Shown: positions 36,903-45,768 of the stretch, in pieces
Numbering within the stretch: the first letter of the stretch is position 1
Layout of the letters: every line of letters starts with the position of its first letter
Source: Streptomyces lucensis JCM 4490
Lineage (GTDB): Bacteria > Actinomycetota > Actinomycetes > Streptomycetales > Streptomycetaceae
Length of the DNA: 64,000 nucleotides
Assembly (NCBI RefSeq): GCF_014650035.1
Contig: NZ_BMUE01000003.1
Span: 62,001-126,000, forward strand
Direction: 5' to 3'
Notes under the pieces: model-generated
What the model was told of the DNA's origin: nothing
Database searches by the model: none
Seen by the model: only the letters and a program-made list of their open reading frames with translations
Translations under genes and position numbers: made by a program

Positions 36903-38870
36903 TTGCGAGGATCCGCCACCGACCCCACGTCCACACCCGGCCACAGACATCGCCGCCGGACCGCCGGCCCACTCGCCTGCGCGGCCCTGCTGCTTCCGCT
37001 GCTCGGCGCGGCCCCCTCCCACGCCGCGGGCTCCTCCACCACCCGGCTGCAGCAGGCGTTCACCACCGCCGCGGCCGACCACCATGTGCCGCAGAGCGTC
37101 CTGCTGGCCGTCTCCTACCTGCAGTCGCGCTGGGACCAGCACGGCGGCGCGCCCAGCGTGACCGGTGGCTACGGCCCGATGCACCTCACCGACGCCCGGA
37201 CCGCGATGGCGGCCACGGAACACTTCGCCGGCGGCACGGAGGACGCCCGGGGCGACGCCGCCCGCGCGGCCACGCGCCCCGTCGTGGCAGCGCCGGCCGA
37301 CCAGGCGGTCCCGGCCCGTCTGAGGACGCTGCCGAAGGCGGCGGAGCTCACCGGCATCCCGGCCGGGCGGCTGCGCACCGACCCGGCGGCGAACGTGGCC
37401 GGCGGCGCGGCCCTGCTCGCCGCCGCGCAGAAGGAACTCGGCGAGCCGCTGAGCGCCGACCCGGCGGACTGGTACGGCGCCGTCGCCCGCTTCTCGGGGG
37501 CCGACGACACGGCGACCGCCGCGGCCTACGCCGACGAGGTCTACGACGTCCTGCGCACGGGCGAGGAACGCACCACCGACGACGGCCAGCTGGTCACCCT
37601 GGCCGCCCAGCCGGGCCTCACCGCCGACACCGCCCAGCTGCGGCGGGCCGGTCTGCGCACGCTTCCGGCCGGCGACACCGAATGCCCGAGGTCGGTGTCC
37701 TGCGAGTGGATCCCGGCGCCGTACGCGCAGTTCGGCGACGACGACTACGGCAATCACGACCTCGGCGACCGCCCGGCCTCGCAGCGCATCAGGTACATCG
37801 TCATCCATGACACGGAGGGCGCCTGGGACGGGGTGCTGAACCTGGTCCAGGACCCGACCTATGTCTCCTGGAACTACACCATCCGCTCCACCGACGGCCT
37901 GATCGCCCAGCACGTCAAGGCGAAGGACGTGGCCTGGCACGCGGGCAACTGGGACGTCAACTCCCGGTCCGTCGGGATCGAGCACGAGGGTTTCCTCGCC
38001 AGCCCGGACGCCTGGTACACGGAGGCGATGTACCGCTCCTCGGCGCGGCTGGTGCGGTACCTGGCCGCCAGGTACGGCGTTCCGCTGGACCGGCAGCACA
38101 TCCTGGGCCACGACAACGTGCCCGGGCCGACCACGTCGACCATCCCCAACATGCACACCGACCCCGGCCCGTACTGGGACTGGCGGCACTACTTCCGGCT
38201 GCTGGGCCACCCTTTGCGGCAGACGGCCGGCAAGAAGTCCGCGATGGTGACGATCCTGCCGGACTACGCCGCGAACCGGCCCGTGTACACGGGCTGCACC
38301 GCCAAGGGCGAGCCCTGCGCGGCACACGGTTCCAGTGAGGTGCGGCTGTACTCGGACCACGACGTGAACGCGCCGCTGATCAAGGACATCGGGCTGCGGA
38401 CGGATCCGACCAACGGAGTGAACGACCTGTCCTCACGGGTCTCCACCGGCCAGCAGTACGCGGTCGCCGACCGCTGGGGCGACTGGACGGCCGTCTGGTA
38501 CCTGGGGCAGAAGGCCTGGTTCGAGAACCCGCGCGAGGAGCCGACGGCGGTACCCGCGCGCGGGCTGGTGGTGACCCCGAAGGACGGTCTGGCGAGCATC
38601 CCGGTGTACGGCCGCGCCTACCCGGAGAAGGAGGCCTACCCGGCGGGGGTGCCCGCGCAGTCGGTGGTGCCGCTGCCGTACACGATCCCGGCCGGGCAGA
38701 GGTACGTGGCCGGTGACGAGATGCCGGGCGAGTACTACTACGCGGTCACCTTCACCACCGACTCGCACCGGGTCGTGGTCGGCAAGGACCTGTACTACGA
38801 GATCCAGTACGGGCACCGGATCGCCTTCGTCCGGGCCGCGGACGTGACGCTGCGGGGTGCGGGCCGCTAG
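36903..38870 (+). CDS. Secreted N-acetylmuramoyl-L-alanine amidase (Amidase_2/PGRP) with TTG start
   Basis: A 655-residue exported peptidoglycan amidase. TTG 36903 is chosen because AGGAGG lies 4-5 nt upstream and the protein then begins with a signal peptide (RHRRRTAGPLACAALLLPLL). Residues 50-180 resemble a lytic-transglycosylase-like region (VSYLQSRWDQHGG, GGYGPMHLTDAR). Residues 290-440 are the zinc amidase: IVIHDTEGAW (His302), AWHAGNWDVNSRSVGIEHEG and HILGHDNVPGPTTS. The C-terminal 200 residues are SH3-like beta repeats for wall binding. It cleaves the MurNAc-Ala bond during growth or development. Confidence 0.88.
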   Translation: MRGSATDPTSTPGHRHRRRTAGPLACAALLLPLLGAAPSHAAGSSTTRLQQAFTTAAADHHVPQSVLLAVSYLQSRWDQHGGAPSVTGGYGPMHLTDARTAMAATEHFAGGTEDARGDAARAATRPVVAAPADQAVPARLRTLPKAAELTGIPAGRLRTDPAANVAGGAALLAAAQKELGEPLSADPADWYGAVARFSGADDTATAAAYADEVYDVLRTGEERTTDDGQLVTLAAQPGLTADTAQLRRAGLRTLPAGDTECPRSVSCEWIPAPYAQFGDDDYGNHDLGDRPASQRIRYIVIHDTEGAWDGVLNLVQDPTYVSWNYTIRSTDGLIAQHVKAKDVAWHAGNWDVNSRSVGIEHEGFLASPDAWYTEAMYRSSARLVRYLAARYGVPLDRQHILGHDNVPGPTTSTIPNMHTDPGPYWDWRHYFRLLGHPLRQTAGKKSAMVTILPDYAANRPVYTGCTAKGEPCAAHGSSEVRLYSDHDVNAPLIKDIGLRTDPTNGVNDLSSRVSTGQQYAVADRWGDWTAVWYLGQKAWFENPREEPTAVPARGLVVTPKDGLASIPVYGRAYPEKEAYPAGVPAQSVVPLPYTIPAGQRYVAGDEMPGEYYYAVTFTTDSHRVVVGKDLYYEIQYGHRIAFVRAADVTLRGAGR

Positions 38871-38885
38871 CGGGCCGGGCCGAGG

Positions 38886-39383
38886 TCAGCCCTGCTGGAA
38901 AAGCTCCGCCGGGAGCGGCTTCAGCAGGGCGTACAGGTCGTCGGTGATGGGGCGGTCCCAGGCGGCGATGGTCACGAGGACGCCGTCGCTGCGGTCGAAC
39001 TGCACACAGGAGATCCGGCCCTCGGAGAGCTTCAGCCGCCGTACGATCAGCAGGTTGTCGCCCTGGAGGACGGGCGTGTCCTCGGTTTCGAGGACGGTGA
39101 TCTCCTCGTCGTTCTCCAGCGCCAGCAGCAGCTGGCCGACCTCGAAGGGGATCTCTCCCTCGGCGACGTCGCGGGCCGGGGACCCCTCCGGCAGATTGCC
39201 GATGATCATGGCGGGGCCGCGGCCGCCGAAGAGGTCGTAGCGGAGGAAGACACCCTGGCAGGTGCCGTCGGGGGCGGGCAGCAGGCCCGCGCCGAGGTTG
39301 CCCGGCCAGTCGCCCGGGTCCATGGCCAGCACGTCGAAGTCGGGTCCGGCGGGAGTGGCGCTGCGGCGGCGGAGGAACGACAT
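38886..39383 (-). CDS. Conserved Streptomyces-type hypothetical protein
   Basis: A 165-residue soluble acidic protein starting MSFLRRRSATPAGPDFDVLA. Strands and loops such as GVFLRYDLFGGRGPAMIIGN and LALENDEEITVLETED suggest a beta-rich fold, but I recognise no motif or family function. It converges on the amidase (15-bp gap) and is followed 45 bp upstream by the tannase-like gene on the same strand. Confidence 0.75.
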   Translation of the reverse strand: MSFLRRRSATPAGPDFDVLAMDPGDWPGNLGAGLLPAPDGTCQGVFLRYDLFGGRGPAMIIGNLPEGSPARDVAEGEIPFEVGQLLLALENDEEITVLETEDTPVLQGDNLLIVRRLKLSEGRISCVQFDRSDGVLVTIAAWDRPITDDLYALLKPLPAELFQQG

Positions 39384-39428
39384 GCGGCCATGGTACGTGT
39401 CCGGGCCCCGGTGGGTGACCCGCAGGCG

Positions 39429-40883
39429 TCAGGCAGCGGGGCCCGGTGCCGGCTGGCCGAGGGGGCAGCTGGTGAGCAGGGTGGCCGGGTCCGCGTCGGC
39501 CGGTCGGGTGACGGTGTGGCCGGCGGGCGGGAGGCCCCGGCCGCCGATCCACCGTTCCAGTGCCGTGAACGCCGTGCGGTGGCAGGGGACCATCGGGCGG
39601 AGCCGGCCGGGGAAGGCGTCGACCAGCGAGTCGGTGTGCGTGCCGTCCTCGATGCGGTAGTAGCGCAGCAGACCGCCTCGTCCGCTCGCGTGGACCATGC
39701 GGGCGTACACGTCGGAGTCCTCGCTGATCGGCAGCAGCACGTCGAGGGTGCCCTGCAGGGTGATCAGGGGTTTGCCGATGCGGCCGGTGAGGGCGATGCG
39801 GCCGACGGCGCGGTGCACGGCGGCGGGGCGGGCCGCGTAGTCGTAGTCGGCGTCGCAGGCGTGGGTGCCGGTGGCGCAGTACGGGGTGCCCGCCTCGGCG
39901 GCGCCGTCGTAGCCGGGGTCGAGTTCCTCGCGGTAGATGCGCTGGGTGAGGTCCCAGTAGACCTGGTAGTGGTACGGCCACAGGAATTCCGAGCCGGCCG
40001 GGAAGCCCGCCCGGTGCAGGGCCGCCTCGGCGTCGGCGGCTCCGGCGCCGCCGGCGGCGTAGGCGGGGTAGTGGCGCAGTGCGGCGGGCAGCGATGTGAA
40101 CAGGTTGGGGCCGTCCGGGCGCCAGAGCGTGCCTTCCCAGTCGACTCCCCCGTCGTACAGCTCGGGGTGGTTCTCCAGCTGCCAGCGCACGAGGTAGCCG
40201 CCGTTGGACAGGCCGGTGGCGATCGTGCGGTCCGGGGGCCGGTGGTAGCGCTGGGTGACCACGGCGCGGGCCGCGCGGGTGAGCTGGGTGAGGCGGGTGT
40301 TCCATTCGGCGATGGCGTCGCCGGGCCGGCGGCCGTCCCGGTAGAAGGACGTGCCGGTGTTGCCCTTGTCGGTCGCGGCGTAGGCGTAGCCGCGGGCGAG
40401 CACCCAGTCGGCGATCGCCCGGTCGCCCGCGTACTGCTCGCGGTTGCCCGGGGTCCCGGCGACCACCAGGCCGCCGTTCCAGTGGTCGGGCAGGCGGATC
40501 ACGAACTGGGAGTCGTGGTTCCAGCCGTGGTCGGTGTTGGTGGTGGAGGTGTCGGGGAAGTAGCCGTCGAGCTGGATCCCGGGGACGCCGCTGGGCGTGG
40601 GCAGGTCCTTGGGGGTGAGACCAGCGTAGTCGGCCGGGTCGGTGTGGCCGCTGGCCACGGTCCCGGCGGTGGTCAGTTCGTCCAGGCAGTCGGCCTGCTG
40701 GCGGGCGGCGCCCGGCACCCGGATCCCGGCGCGGCCGGCGCAGTGGCCGTCCGGTGTCCGGGTGCCGGGGGGCGCCGCCGTGGCCGGGGTGATCAGCAGG
40801 GAGCAGGCGGCGGCGAGCGACAGCGCACCCAGCGCGGCGCGCCGTACCGGCCGTCCGAACGATGCCGTGTGGTGTGGGAACAT
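39429..40883 (-). CDS. Secreted tannase / feruloyl-esterase-like or hydroxybutyrate-oligomer hydrolase
   Basis: A 484-residue exported alpha/beta hydrolase. The signal peptide is GRPVRRAALGALSLAAACSL and beyond. The fold shows WNGGLVVAGTPGNREQY, the nucleophile elbow ATGLSNGGYLVRWQL, an aspartate in LQGTLDVLLPISEDSD and a His in YRIEDGTHTDSLVDAF. Length and motifs fit tannase/feruloyl esterase or 3-hydroxybutyrate-oligomer hydrolase families, which cannot be told apart here. The PHB-depolymerase-like gene directly upstream on the same strand makes the polyester option attractive, but this is inference. Confidence 0.75.
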   Translation of the reverse strand: MFPHHTASFGRPVRRAALGALSLAAACSLLITPATAAPPGTRTPDGHCAGRAGIRVPGAARQQADCLDELTTAGTVASGHTDPADYAGLTPKDLPTPSGVPGIQLDGYFPDTSTTNTDHGWNHDSQFVIRLPDHWNGGLVVAGTPGNREQYAGDRAIADWVLARGYAYAATDKGNTGTSFYRDGRRPGDAIAEWNTRLTQLTRAARAVVTQRYHRPPDRTIATGLSNGGYLVRWQLENHPELYDGGVDWEGTLWRPDGPNLFTSLPAALRHYPAYAAGGAGAADAEAALHRAGFPAGSEFLWPYHYQVYWDLTQRIYREELDPGYDGAAEAGTPYCATGTHACDADYDYAARPAAVHRAVGRIALTGRIGKPLITLQGTLDVLLPISEDSDVYARMVHASGRGGLLRYYRIEDGTHTDSLVDAFPGRLRPMVPCHRTAFTALERWIGGRGLPPAGHTVTRPADADPATLLTSCPLGQPAPGPAA

Positions 40884-41019
40884 GCGGTCTTCCTCCGGCG
40901 GAGTTGGGGACGCGCTGGAGGCTAGGGGCGATGGCGGTGCCGGAACATGTGGCGGGCCGCCATGACGGCGGCCCGTAGGGCGTCGCCGGCCACCATGACG
41001 GCCCGTCTCTGGTGTTCCG

Positions 41020-42285
41020 TCAGGGACAGCCGCCGTCGGCGACGGTGTAGTAGCCGGCGGGTGACTCCTTCAGGGTGTGGGTGACGAACGTGTTGTACAG
41101 GCCCATGTTCTGGTGGGAGCCGGCCGCGTAGGTGTAGCCGCCGCTGGTGGTGGCCCGTCCGGCCCGCACGTGGGCGTAGTTGCTCCCGCTCCAGCAGGCC
41201 GCGCCGCCGCCGTCCCCCGGGTCGGAGCCACCCGGTACGGAGGTGTCCAGGCCGAAGAAGCGGGCGATCCAGCGGCTGGAGCAGATCGAGTCGGGGAAGT
41301 ACGGGGCGCCGGTGCTGCCGCAGCTCTCGCCGCCGGTGCCCGGATCGACCGGGGTGCCGTGGCCGATACCGGGCACGCGGTCGACCTCGACGGCGACCGT
41401 GCCGTCGGCGGCCAGGTACTGCTCCTGCCGGGTGGCGTCCGGTCCGATGGCCGTCGTGCGCGTGGGGGTCTGCGACAGGCCGTGCAGGGCCGTCCACTGG
41501 TCGCGCAGCTCGGTGGCGTCGCGCGGTACGACGGTGGTGTCCTGGTCGCCGTACCAGACGGCCGTGCGCGGCCACGGTCCCCGGTAGGACGGGTAGGCGT
41601 CGCGCACCCGCTGGGCCCACTGGTCGGGCGTCAGGTCGACGCCGGGGTTCATGCAGGTGTAGGGGCTGTTGTCGCTGGTGCAGTCGTAAGGCAGTCCGGC
41701 GACGACCGCGCCGGCGGAGAAGACGTCGGGGTAGGTGGCGAGCATGACCGAGGTCATGGCGCCGCCCGCGGACAGACCGGTGACGTACACGCGCCGGGGG
41801 TCGGCGCCGTAGGCGGTGACGGCGTGGTCCGCCATCTGCCGGATGGACAGGGCCTCGCCCCGGTCGCGGCGGTTGTCGGTGTCCTGGAACCAGTTGAAGC
41901 ACTTGCTCGGGTTGTTGGCGCTGGTGGTCTGCGCGAGCACCAGCAGGAACCCGTCCTGCTCGGCGAGTTGGGGCAGCCCGGAGTTGTCGGCGTAGACCTG
42001 GGCGCTCTGGGTGCATCCGTGCAGTGCCACGACGACCGGCGGGTGGGCCGGCAGCGACGCGGGCCGGTACACGTACATGTCCAGGGCGCCCGGGTCGGAC
42101 CCGAAGTCACCGACCCTGGTGAGCGCGACGGAGGCCCGGGCGGCGGGCGCGGGTCCGGTGAGCACGGCGCCCAGGACGACGGCGAGGACGGCCAGGAGCC
42201 GGCTCGCGAGGAGGCGGGTCGGCCGTGGGCGGACGCCGGGTGTGCGGGGTGGTCCGGGTGGCTGCGGCGGCGGGTTCTGCGGCAT
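41020..42285 (-). CDS. Secreted PHB-depolymerase-family esterase with C-terminal binding module
   Basis: A 421-residue exported esterase. The signal region is TRLLASRLLAVLAVVLGAVL. The catalytic domain shows the oxyanion VVVALHGCTQSAQVYADNSG, the lipase box VTGLSAGGAMTSVM (Ser), an Asp in VWYGDQDTTVVPRDA and His in VDRVPGIGHGTPVD. After a Gly/Asp linker the last 80 residues (ACWSGSNYAHVRAGRA to TVADGGCP) form a small disulfide-bonded module found in depolymerases and acetylxylan esterases. It acts on extracellular polyhydroxyalkanoate or acetylated glycan; substrate not certain. Confidence 0.86.
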   Translation of the reverse strand: MPQNPPPQPPGPPRTPGVRPRPTRLLASRLLAVLAVVLGAVLTGPAPAARASVALTRVGDFGSDPGALDMYVYRPASLPAHPPVVVALHGCTQSAQVYADNSGLPQLAEQDGFLLVLAQTTSANNPSKCFNWFQDTDNRRDRGEALSIRQMADHAVTAYGADPRRVYVTGLSAGGAMTSVMLATYPDVFSAGAVVAGLPYDCTSDNSPYTCMNPGVDLTPDQWAQRVRDAYPSYRGPWPRTAVWYGDQDTTVVPRDATELRDQWTALHGLSQTPTRTTAIGPDATRQEQYLAADGTVAVEVDRVPGIGHGTPVDPGTGGESCGSTGAPYFPDSICSSRWIARFFGLDTSVPGGSDPGDGGGAACWSGSNYAHVRAGRATTSGGYTYAAGSHQNMGLYNTFVTHTLKESPAGYYTVADGGCP

Positions 42286-42514
42286 GGCGGCTCCTTCGGT
42301 GGACGCGCGGGTCCCGGCCGCCCCGGCGCACGGGCGGCGCCTGGGGCACCGGGCGTGGCGGAACCGTAGGTTCCCGCGCTGGGCGGCACCATGGCCCCGG
42401 GCTCCACAGCCGTCTCCTGGTGAGGCGGCGGCGGACCGATTGCGGCGACCGGCGTGCTCTGCTACCGGACTCGGCCGTGCCGTGTGGGGGATGTCCCGGC
42501 CGTGCCGCGCCGCG

Positions 42515-43417
42515 TCACTCCTGCGGCGGGGCCGGCGGCACCACCGCGACGGGGCTCGCCGCGTGCAGCAGCACCGCCTGGGTGACCGAGCCCATCATGC
42601 GGGCGGGGGCGAGCAGCCGGCGGCGGTGCCGTCCGACGACGACCAGTTCGGCGTCCGCGGAGGCGGCGACGAGGTGGCCCGCGGCGTCGCCGGGCAGCGC
42701 CTCGGCGTCGGCGCGGACCCCGGGGTGCCGCTTGCGGTGCGGGGCGAGGAAGCCCTCGGCGAGGGCGCGGGTCTCGTTCTCGACGGCGTCCTGGTCGACC
42801 GGCGGCGGCACCATCTGTCCGGGGGCGGACCAGGTCTGCACCGGCCACGGGTAGGCGGCGACCACCTGCAGCCGGGCGTCGCGCAGGGCGGCCTCCGCGA
42901 ACGCGAAGTCCAGGACGGCCTCGTCGGGGCTGTCGGCGTGCAGGCCGACGACCACCCGGGGTCCCGGTCCGGCGGGTCCGCCCTCGTGCACCTGGCGGCC
43001 GGGTGGCGGTACGACGACCACCGGGCACTCGGCGTCCCGTGCCGCGGCGAGGCTGTTGGAGCCGAGCAGCAGGCTGGCGAATCCGCCGCGCCCCCGGGAG
43101 CCGAGGACCAACAGGGCGGCCTGGGAGCCGAGTTCGGGCAGCACGGCACCCGGCACGCCTTCGACGGCGACGTACTCCACGGCCGGTGTCCCGGTGCGGT
43201 CGGCGAGCCGGGCGCGCACCTCGTCGAGCACGGGATCGCCCTCGGCCTCGGGTGGCGCGGCGACCAGCACGTCGGCCTGGCCCCAGGCGGCGTACTGCCG
43301 TACGTGCACCACCCTGAGGGGTGCCGCGCGGCGGCGGGCGGTGTCGAGGGCCCACTCCAGAGCCCGCGTGCTGTCCTCGGAACCGTCGACCGCGGCGATG
43401 ACCGGCGCAGTGCTCAT
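42515..43417 (-). CDS. Universal stress protein with two Usp domains
   Basis: A 300-residue protein of two tandem Usp domains. Domain 1 opens with STAPVIAAVDGSEDSTRALE and has the ATP-binding loop VLGSRGRGGFASLLLGSNS. Domain 2 opens with PRVVVGLHADSPDEAVLDFA and ends with VVVGRHRRRLLAPARMMGSV, its ATP loop being looser. Streptomyces carry many such proteins in stress or dormancy. ATG 43417 follows a GGAGGTGGGAG site. It is followed upstream by the DUF397 gene. Confidence 0.9.
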   Translation of the reverse strand: MSTAPVIAAVDGSEDSTRALEWALDTARRRAAPLRVVHVRQYAAWGQADVLVAAPPEAEGDPVLDEVRARLADRTGTPAVEYVAVEGVPGAVLPELGSQAALLVLGSRGRGGFASLLLGSNSLAAARDAECPVVVVPPPGRQVHEGGPAGPGPRVVVGLHADSPDEAVLDFAFAEAALRDARLQVVAAYPWPVQTWSAPGQMVPPPVDQDAVENETRALAEGFLAPHRKRHPGVRADAEALPGDAAGHLVAASADAELVVVGRHRRRLLAPARMMGSVTQAVLLHAASPVAVVPPAPPQE

Positions 43418-43532
43418 CTCTCCCACCTCCGGAACGCGACCTTGCCCTTGCTGGGGCCAGCCTCGCTCAGGCTCGGCCCCGGCAGGGCCCTGCCGATCGC
43501 GTGTCCGCGATTCCGGCCGGAACACCCCTCGC

Positions 43533-43775
43533 TCAGGTCAGGTCGAACTCGCCCTCCCTCGCGCCGCAGACGAAGGCGCCCCATTCCGCGGGTGTGAAGA
43601 TCAAGGAGGGGCTCTCCGGCCGGCCGCTGTTGCGCATCGCGATGAAGCCCTCGACGAAGGCGATCTGGACATCGCCCAGACCGCGGCTGCTGGACTGCCA
43701 CTCGGCCCTGCTGAGATCCAGCTCCGGCTTGTCCCAACCCGCGAGCGGCTGCTGCTGGATGGTGCTCTCGGCCAC
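43533..43775 (-). CDS. DUF397 protein
   Basis: An 80-residue protein of the DUF397 family. The signature is AEWQSSSRGLGDVQIAFVEG followed by FTPAEWGAFVCGAREGEFDL. DUF397 genes usually sit next to an XRE-type regulator and form abi-like or BldB-partner pairs, but no such HTH gene is adjacent here. The N-terminal extension (AESTIQQQPLAGWDKPELDL) is longer than usual. Confidence 0.9.
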   Translation of the reverse strand: MAESTIQQQPLAGWDKPELDLSRAEWQSSSRGLGDVQIAFVEGFIAMRNSGRPESPSLIFTPAEWGAFVCGAREGEFDLT

Positions 43776-43916
43776 GTCCGTGCTCCTCCCGGTTCGTCGT
43801 CCGCGGGTCAGCCTAGCGACCGCTCACGACGCCCGACAGGCCACATGGTCAGGACCTTCCGGGAATCGGGCCCCGGTGCCGCCGGCCGCCCTCGCGCACG
43901 CCGGTGGCGGGTCCGC

Positions 43917-44630
43917 TCACGCGTCGAGGAACTCCCGCACCACGGTGAGGAACTCCTCCGGGCGTTTCTCGTGCACCAGGTGCCCCGCGTCGACGGTCAC
44001 CAGCCGGGCGTCCGGGATCAGCCGCGCCAGCCGCGCGACCTGGTCCTGCGGGATGGGGCTGGTGGGGCCACCGCCGATGACCAGCGTCGGCATGGTGATG
44101 CGGTCCATGTGGTCCCACCACACAGGATCGGGCGCGTTGCGCTGCTCATCGGTGGCACGGACCACCGCCCAGTCGAACGGCAGCTCGCCGTCCGGCCGCT
44201 CGGCGGGCGGCCGGGGCGGGTCGAGCGGCACCGGTGCGCACACGTCCTCCAGCACCAGGCGCCGTACGGCACCGGGATGGCGCTGCGCGAGGAGGTACGC
44301 GACGAGACCGCCCAGCGAATGGCCGACGACGTCGGCCCTGCCGGGTCCGAGGGTGGTCAGCAGGGCACGGACGTCCTCGCACATCGTCTCGGCCGTGTAG
44401 TCGCCCGGCCAGTCGCTGCGTCCGTGGCCGCGCAGGTCCGGGGCGTACACGCGGCGCGGGACAGGTGGCGCCGCGAGCCGTTCGGCGATCCGGGTCCAGT
44501 CGGCGCCGTCGGCTCCCCGGCAGTGCAGCAGCAGGACGGGCGGGGCCTCGGCCGGGCCCCAGACGCGGCAGAGCAGGGTGATGCCGTTCGTCTCGACGGG
44601 GCACAGTACGGGAGTGTCCATGCCAGGCAC
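43917..44630 (-). CDS. Alpha/beta hydrolase
   Basis: A 237-residue alpha/beta hydrolase. The oxyanion region is VLLLHCRGADGADW (HC rather than HG), the nucleophile elbow VVGHSLGGLVAYLL, the acid is in TLVIGGGPTSPIPQDQVARL and the His in VTVDAGHLVHEKRP. Starts at 44630 or 44621 are equally possible, neither having a ribosome site. Substrate unknown. It follows the hydrolase at 44650-45525 by 19 bp on the same strand, so the two are cotranscribed. Confidence 0.85.
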   Translation of the reverse strand: MPGMDTPVLCPVETNGITLLCRVWGPAEAPPVLLLHCRGADGADWTRIAERLAAPPVPRRVYAPDLRGHGRSDWPGDYTAETMCEDVRALLTTLGPGRADVVGHSLGGLVAYLLAQRHPGAVRRLVLEDVCAPVPLDPPRPPAERPDGELPFDWAVVRATDEQRNAPDPVWWDHMDRITMPTLVIGGGPTSPIPQDQVARLARLIPDARLVTVDAGHLVHEKRPEEFLTVVREFLDA

Positions 44631-44649
44631 GGTAGCGGGCAGGCCGGTG

Positions 44650-45525
44650 TCAGACGGGCTGGTCCGCCGACGGCGCGGCCGGGGGTACGGGGCGGCCGAG
44701 GAAGGCGAGGACGTCGCCGCGGAACCGCTCCGGGTCGTCGAGCCAGGGATAGTGGCCGGCTCCGGGCTGGACGGTGACCTCGGCGTGCGGGAAGGCCTGG
44801 GCGGCGCTGCGGGCCAGGCCGGGACGGGGGCCGCCGTCGAGCTCGCCCGCGTACACGAGGACGGGGGCGGTCAGGCCGGCGAGGGCCGCGCGGGTCGCGG
44901 CGGGGCTGAAGGCGCCGTCGGCGAAGTAGCGCTCGGCCGCTTCGTCGTTGGTCTGCTCCGGCTCGGCCTCCGTGTGCGCCCGGGCGGTGTCGTCCCAGCG
45001 GCCGTGGAAGAACGGCAGGAACACGTCGTCGAAGTCGGCGTCGCCTGCGAGCCAGGCCCGGAAGGCGGGGAACGCGTCGGCGAACCACGGCTCGTGCGCG
45101 CGCAGTTCCGCTGCCGCCAGCCGGTCGTCGGGGGTCGTGCGCAGCCCCAGGGCGGACGGGTTGGGGGTGATCAGCGCCAGCCGGCGGATCCGGTGCGGGT
45201 GGCGGGCAGCGTAGAGCATCGCCAGGGCGGCGCCCGCCGAGTGCGCGAGGAGATCCATATGCGTCAGACCCATGTGGGCACGCCACACCTCCACGTCCTC
45301 GACCATCCGGTCGCAGCGGTAGGCCGCCGGGTCCGGTGCCGCCGCGGAGTCGCCGGTGCCCCGCAGGTCGAGCAGGGCGAGCCGGCGGTGCGCGGTCAGT
45401 CCGCCGAGGTCGCCGAGGTAGGCGGAGGCGCGCATGGGGCCGCCGGGCAGGACGGCGAGTGGTTCGCCCGCTCCCCGCAGGTGGTAGGCGAGCCGGGTCC
45501 CGTCGCTCGCGGTGAAGGTCGGCAT
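44650..45525 (-). CDS. Alpha/beta hydrolase (proline-iminopeptidase-like)
   Basis: A 291-residue alpha/beta hydrolase. VLPGGPMRASAYLGDLGGLT is the oxyanion loop of iminopeptidase-like members and ALLDLRGTGDS their next motif. The nucleophile elbow is LLAHSAGAALAMLY, the acid is in LVYAGELDGGPRP and the His in VQPGAGHYPWLDD. ATG 45525 is chosen from the family start. It lies upstream of another alpha/beta hydrolase on the same strand and is divergent from paaK across 243 bp. Confidence 0.86.
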   Translation of the reverse strand: MPTFTASDGTRLAYHLRGAGEPLAVLPGGPMRASAYLGDLGGLTAHRRLALLDLRGTGDSAAAPDPAAYRCDRMVEDVEVWRAHMGLTHMDLLAHSAGAALAMLYAARHPHRIRRLALITPNPSALGLRTTPDDRLAAAELRAHEPWFADAFPAFRAWLAGDADFDDVFLPFFHGRWDDTARAHTEAEPEQTNDEAAERYFADGAFSPAATRAALAGLTAPVLVYAGELDGGPRPGLARSAAQAFPHAEVTVQPGAGHYPWLDDPERFRGDVLAFLGRPVPPAAPSADQPV

Positions 45526-45716
45526 GCGGGTGATCATCCAGGTGCGCGCCGCCCTCGCGCAACGCCTTTCCGGCATTGCGCGGTCATGCGCAGGTCACCC
45601 GCCGTCGCGCTGCGGCCGGCCGCTCCTGAGGGGGATGTCGGCGGGTGCCCCGCGGAAAAATCTCCGTCACCCTCTTGCCCGGAAGCGCGTGGCCTGAATT
45701 ACTGGCCCGGACAGCT

Positions 45717-45734
45717 CGACCGAATGATCGGTCG
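45717..45734. promoter_or_regulatory. TetR-type palindrome upstream of paaK (PaaR-like operator)
   Basis: CGACCGA and TCGGTCG flank ATGA in a perfect 7-bp inverted repeat, 34 bp before ATG 45769. The CCGA/TCGG core resembles operators of TetR-type PaaR that control phenylacetate genes. The cognate regulator is not in the window. Confidence 0.6.
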
Positions 45735-45768
45735 CCCGGAATGTGAGGGTGACGAGGGAGACGTCTCG

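Noticed and set aside
43511..43522. TTCCGGCCGGAA palindrome upstream of the Usp gene
   Set aside because: Twelve-bp GC-rich palindromes are common in this genome; without conservation or promoter context it is not called as an operator.
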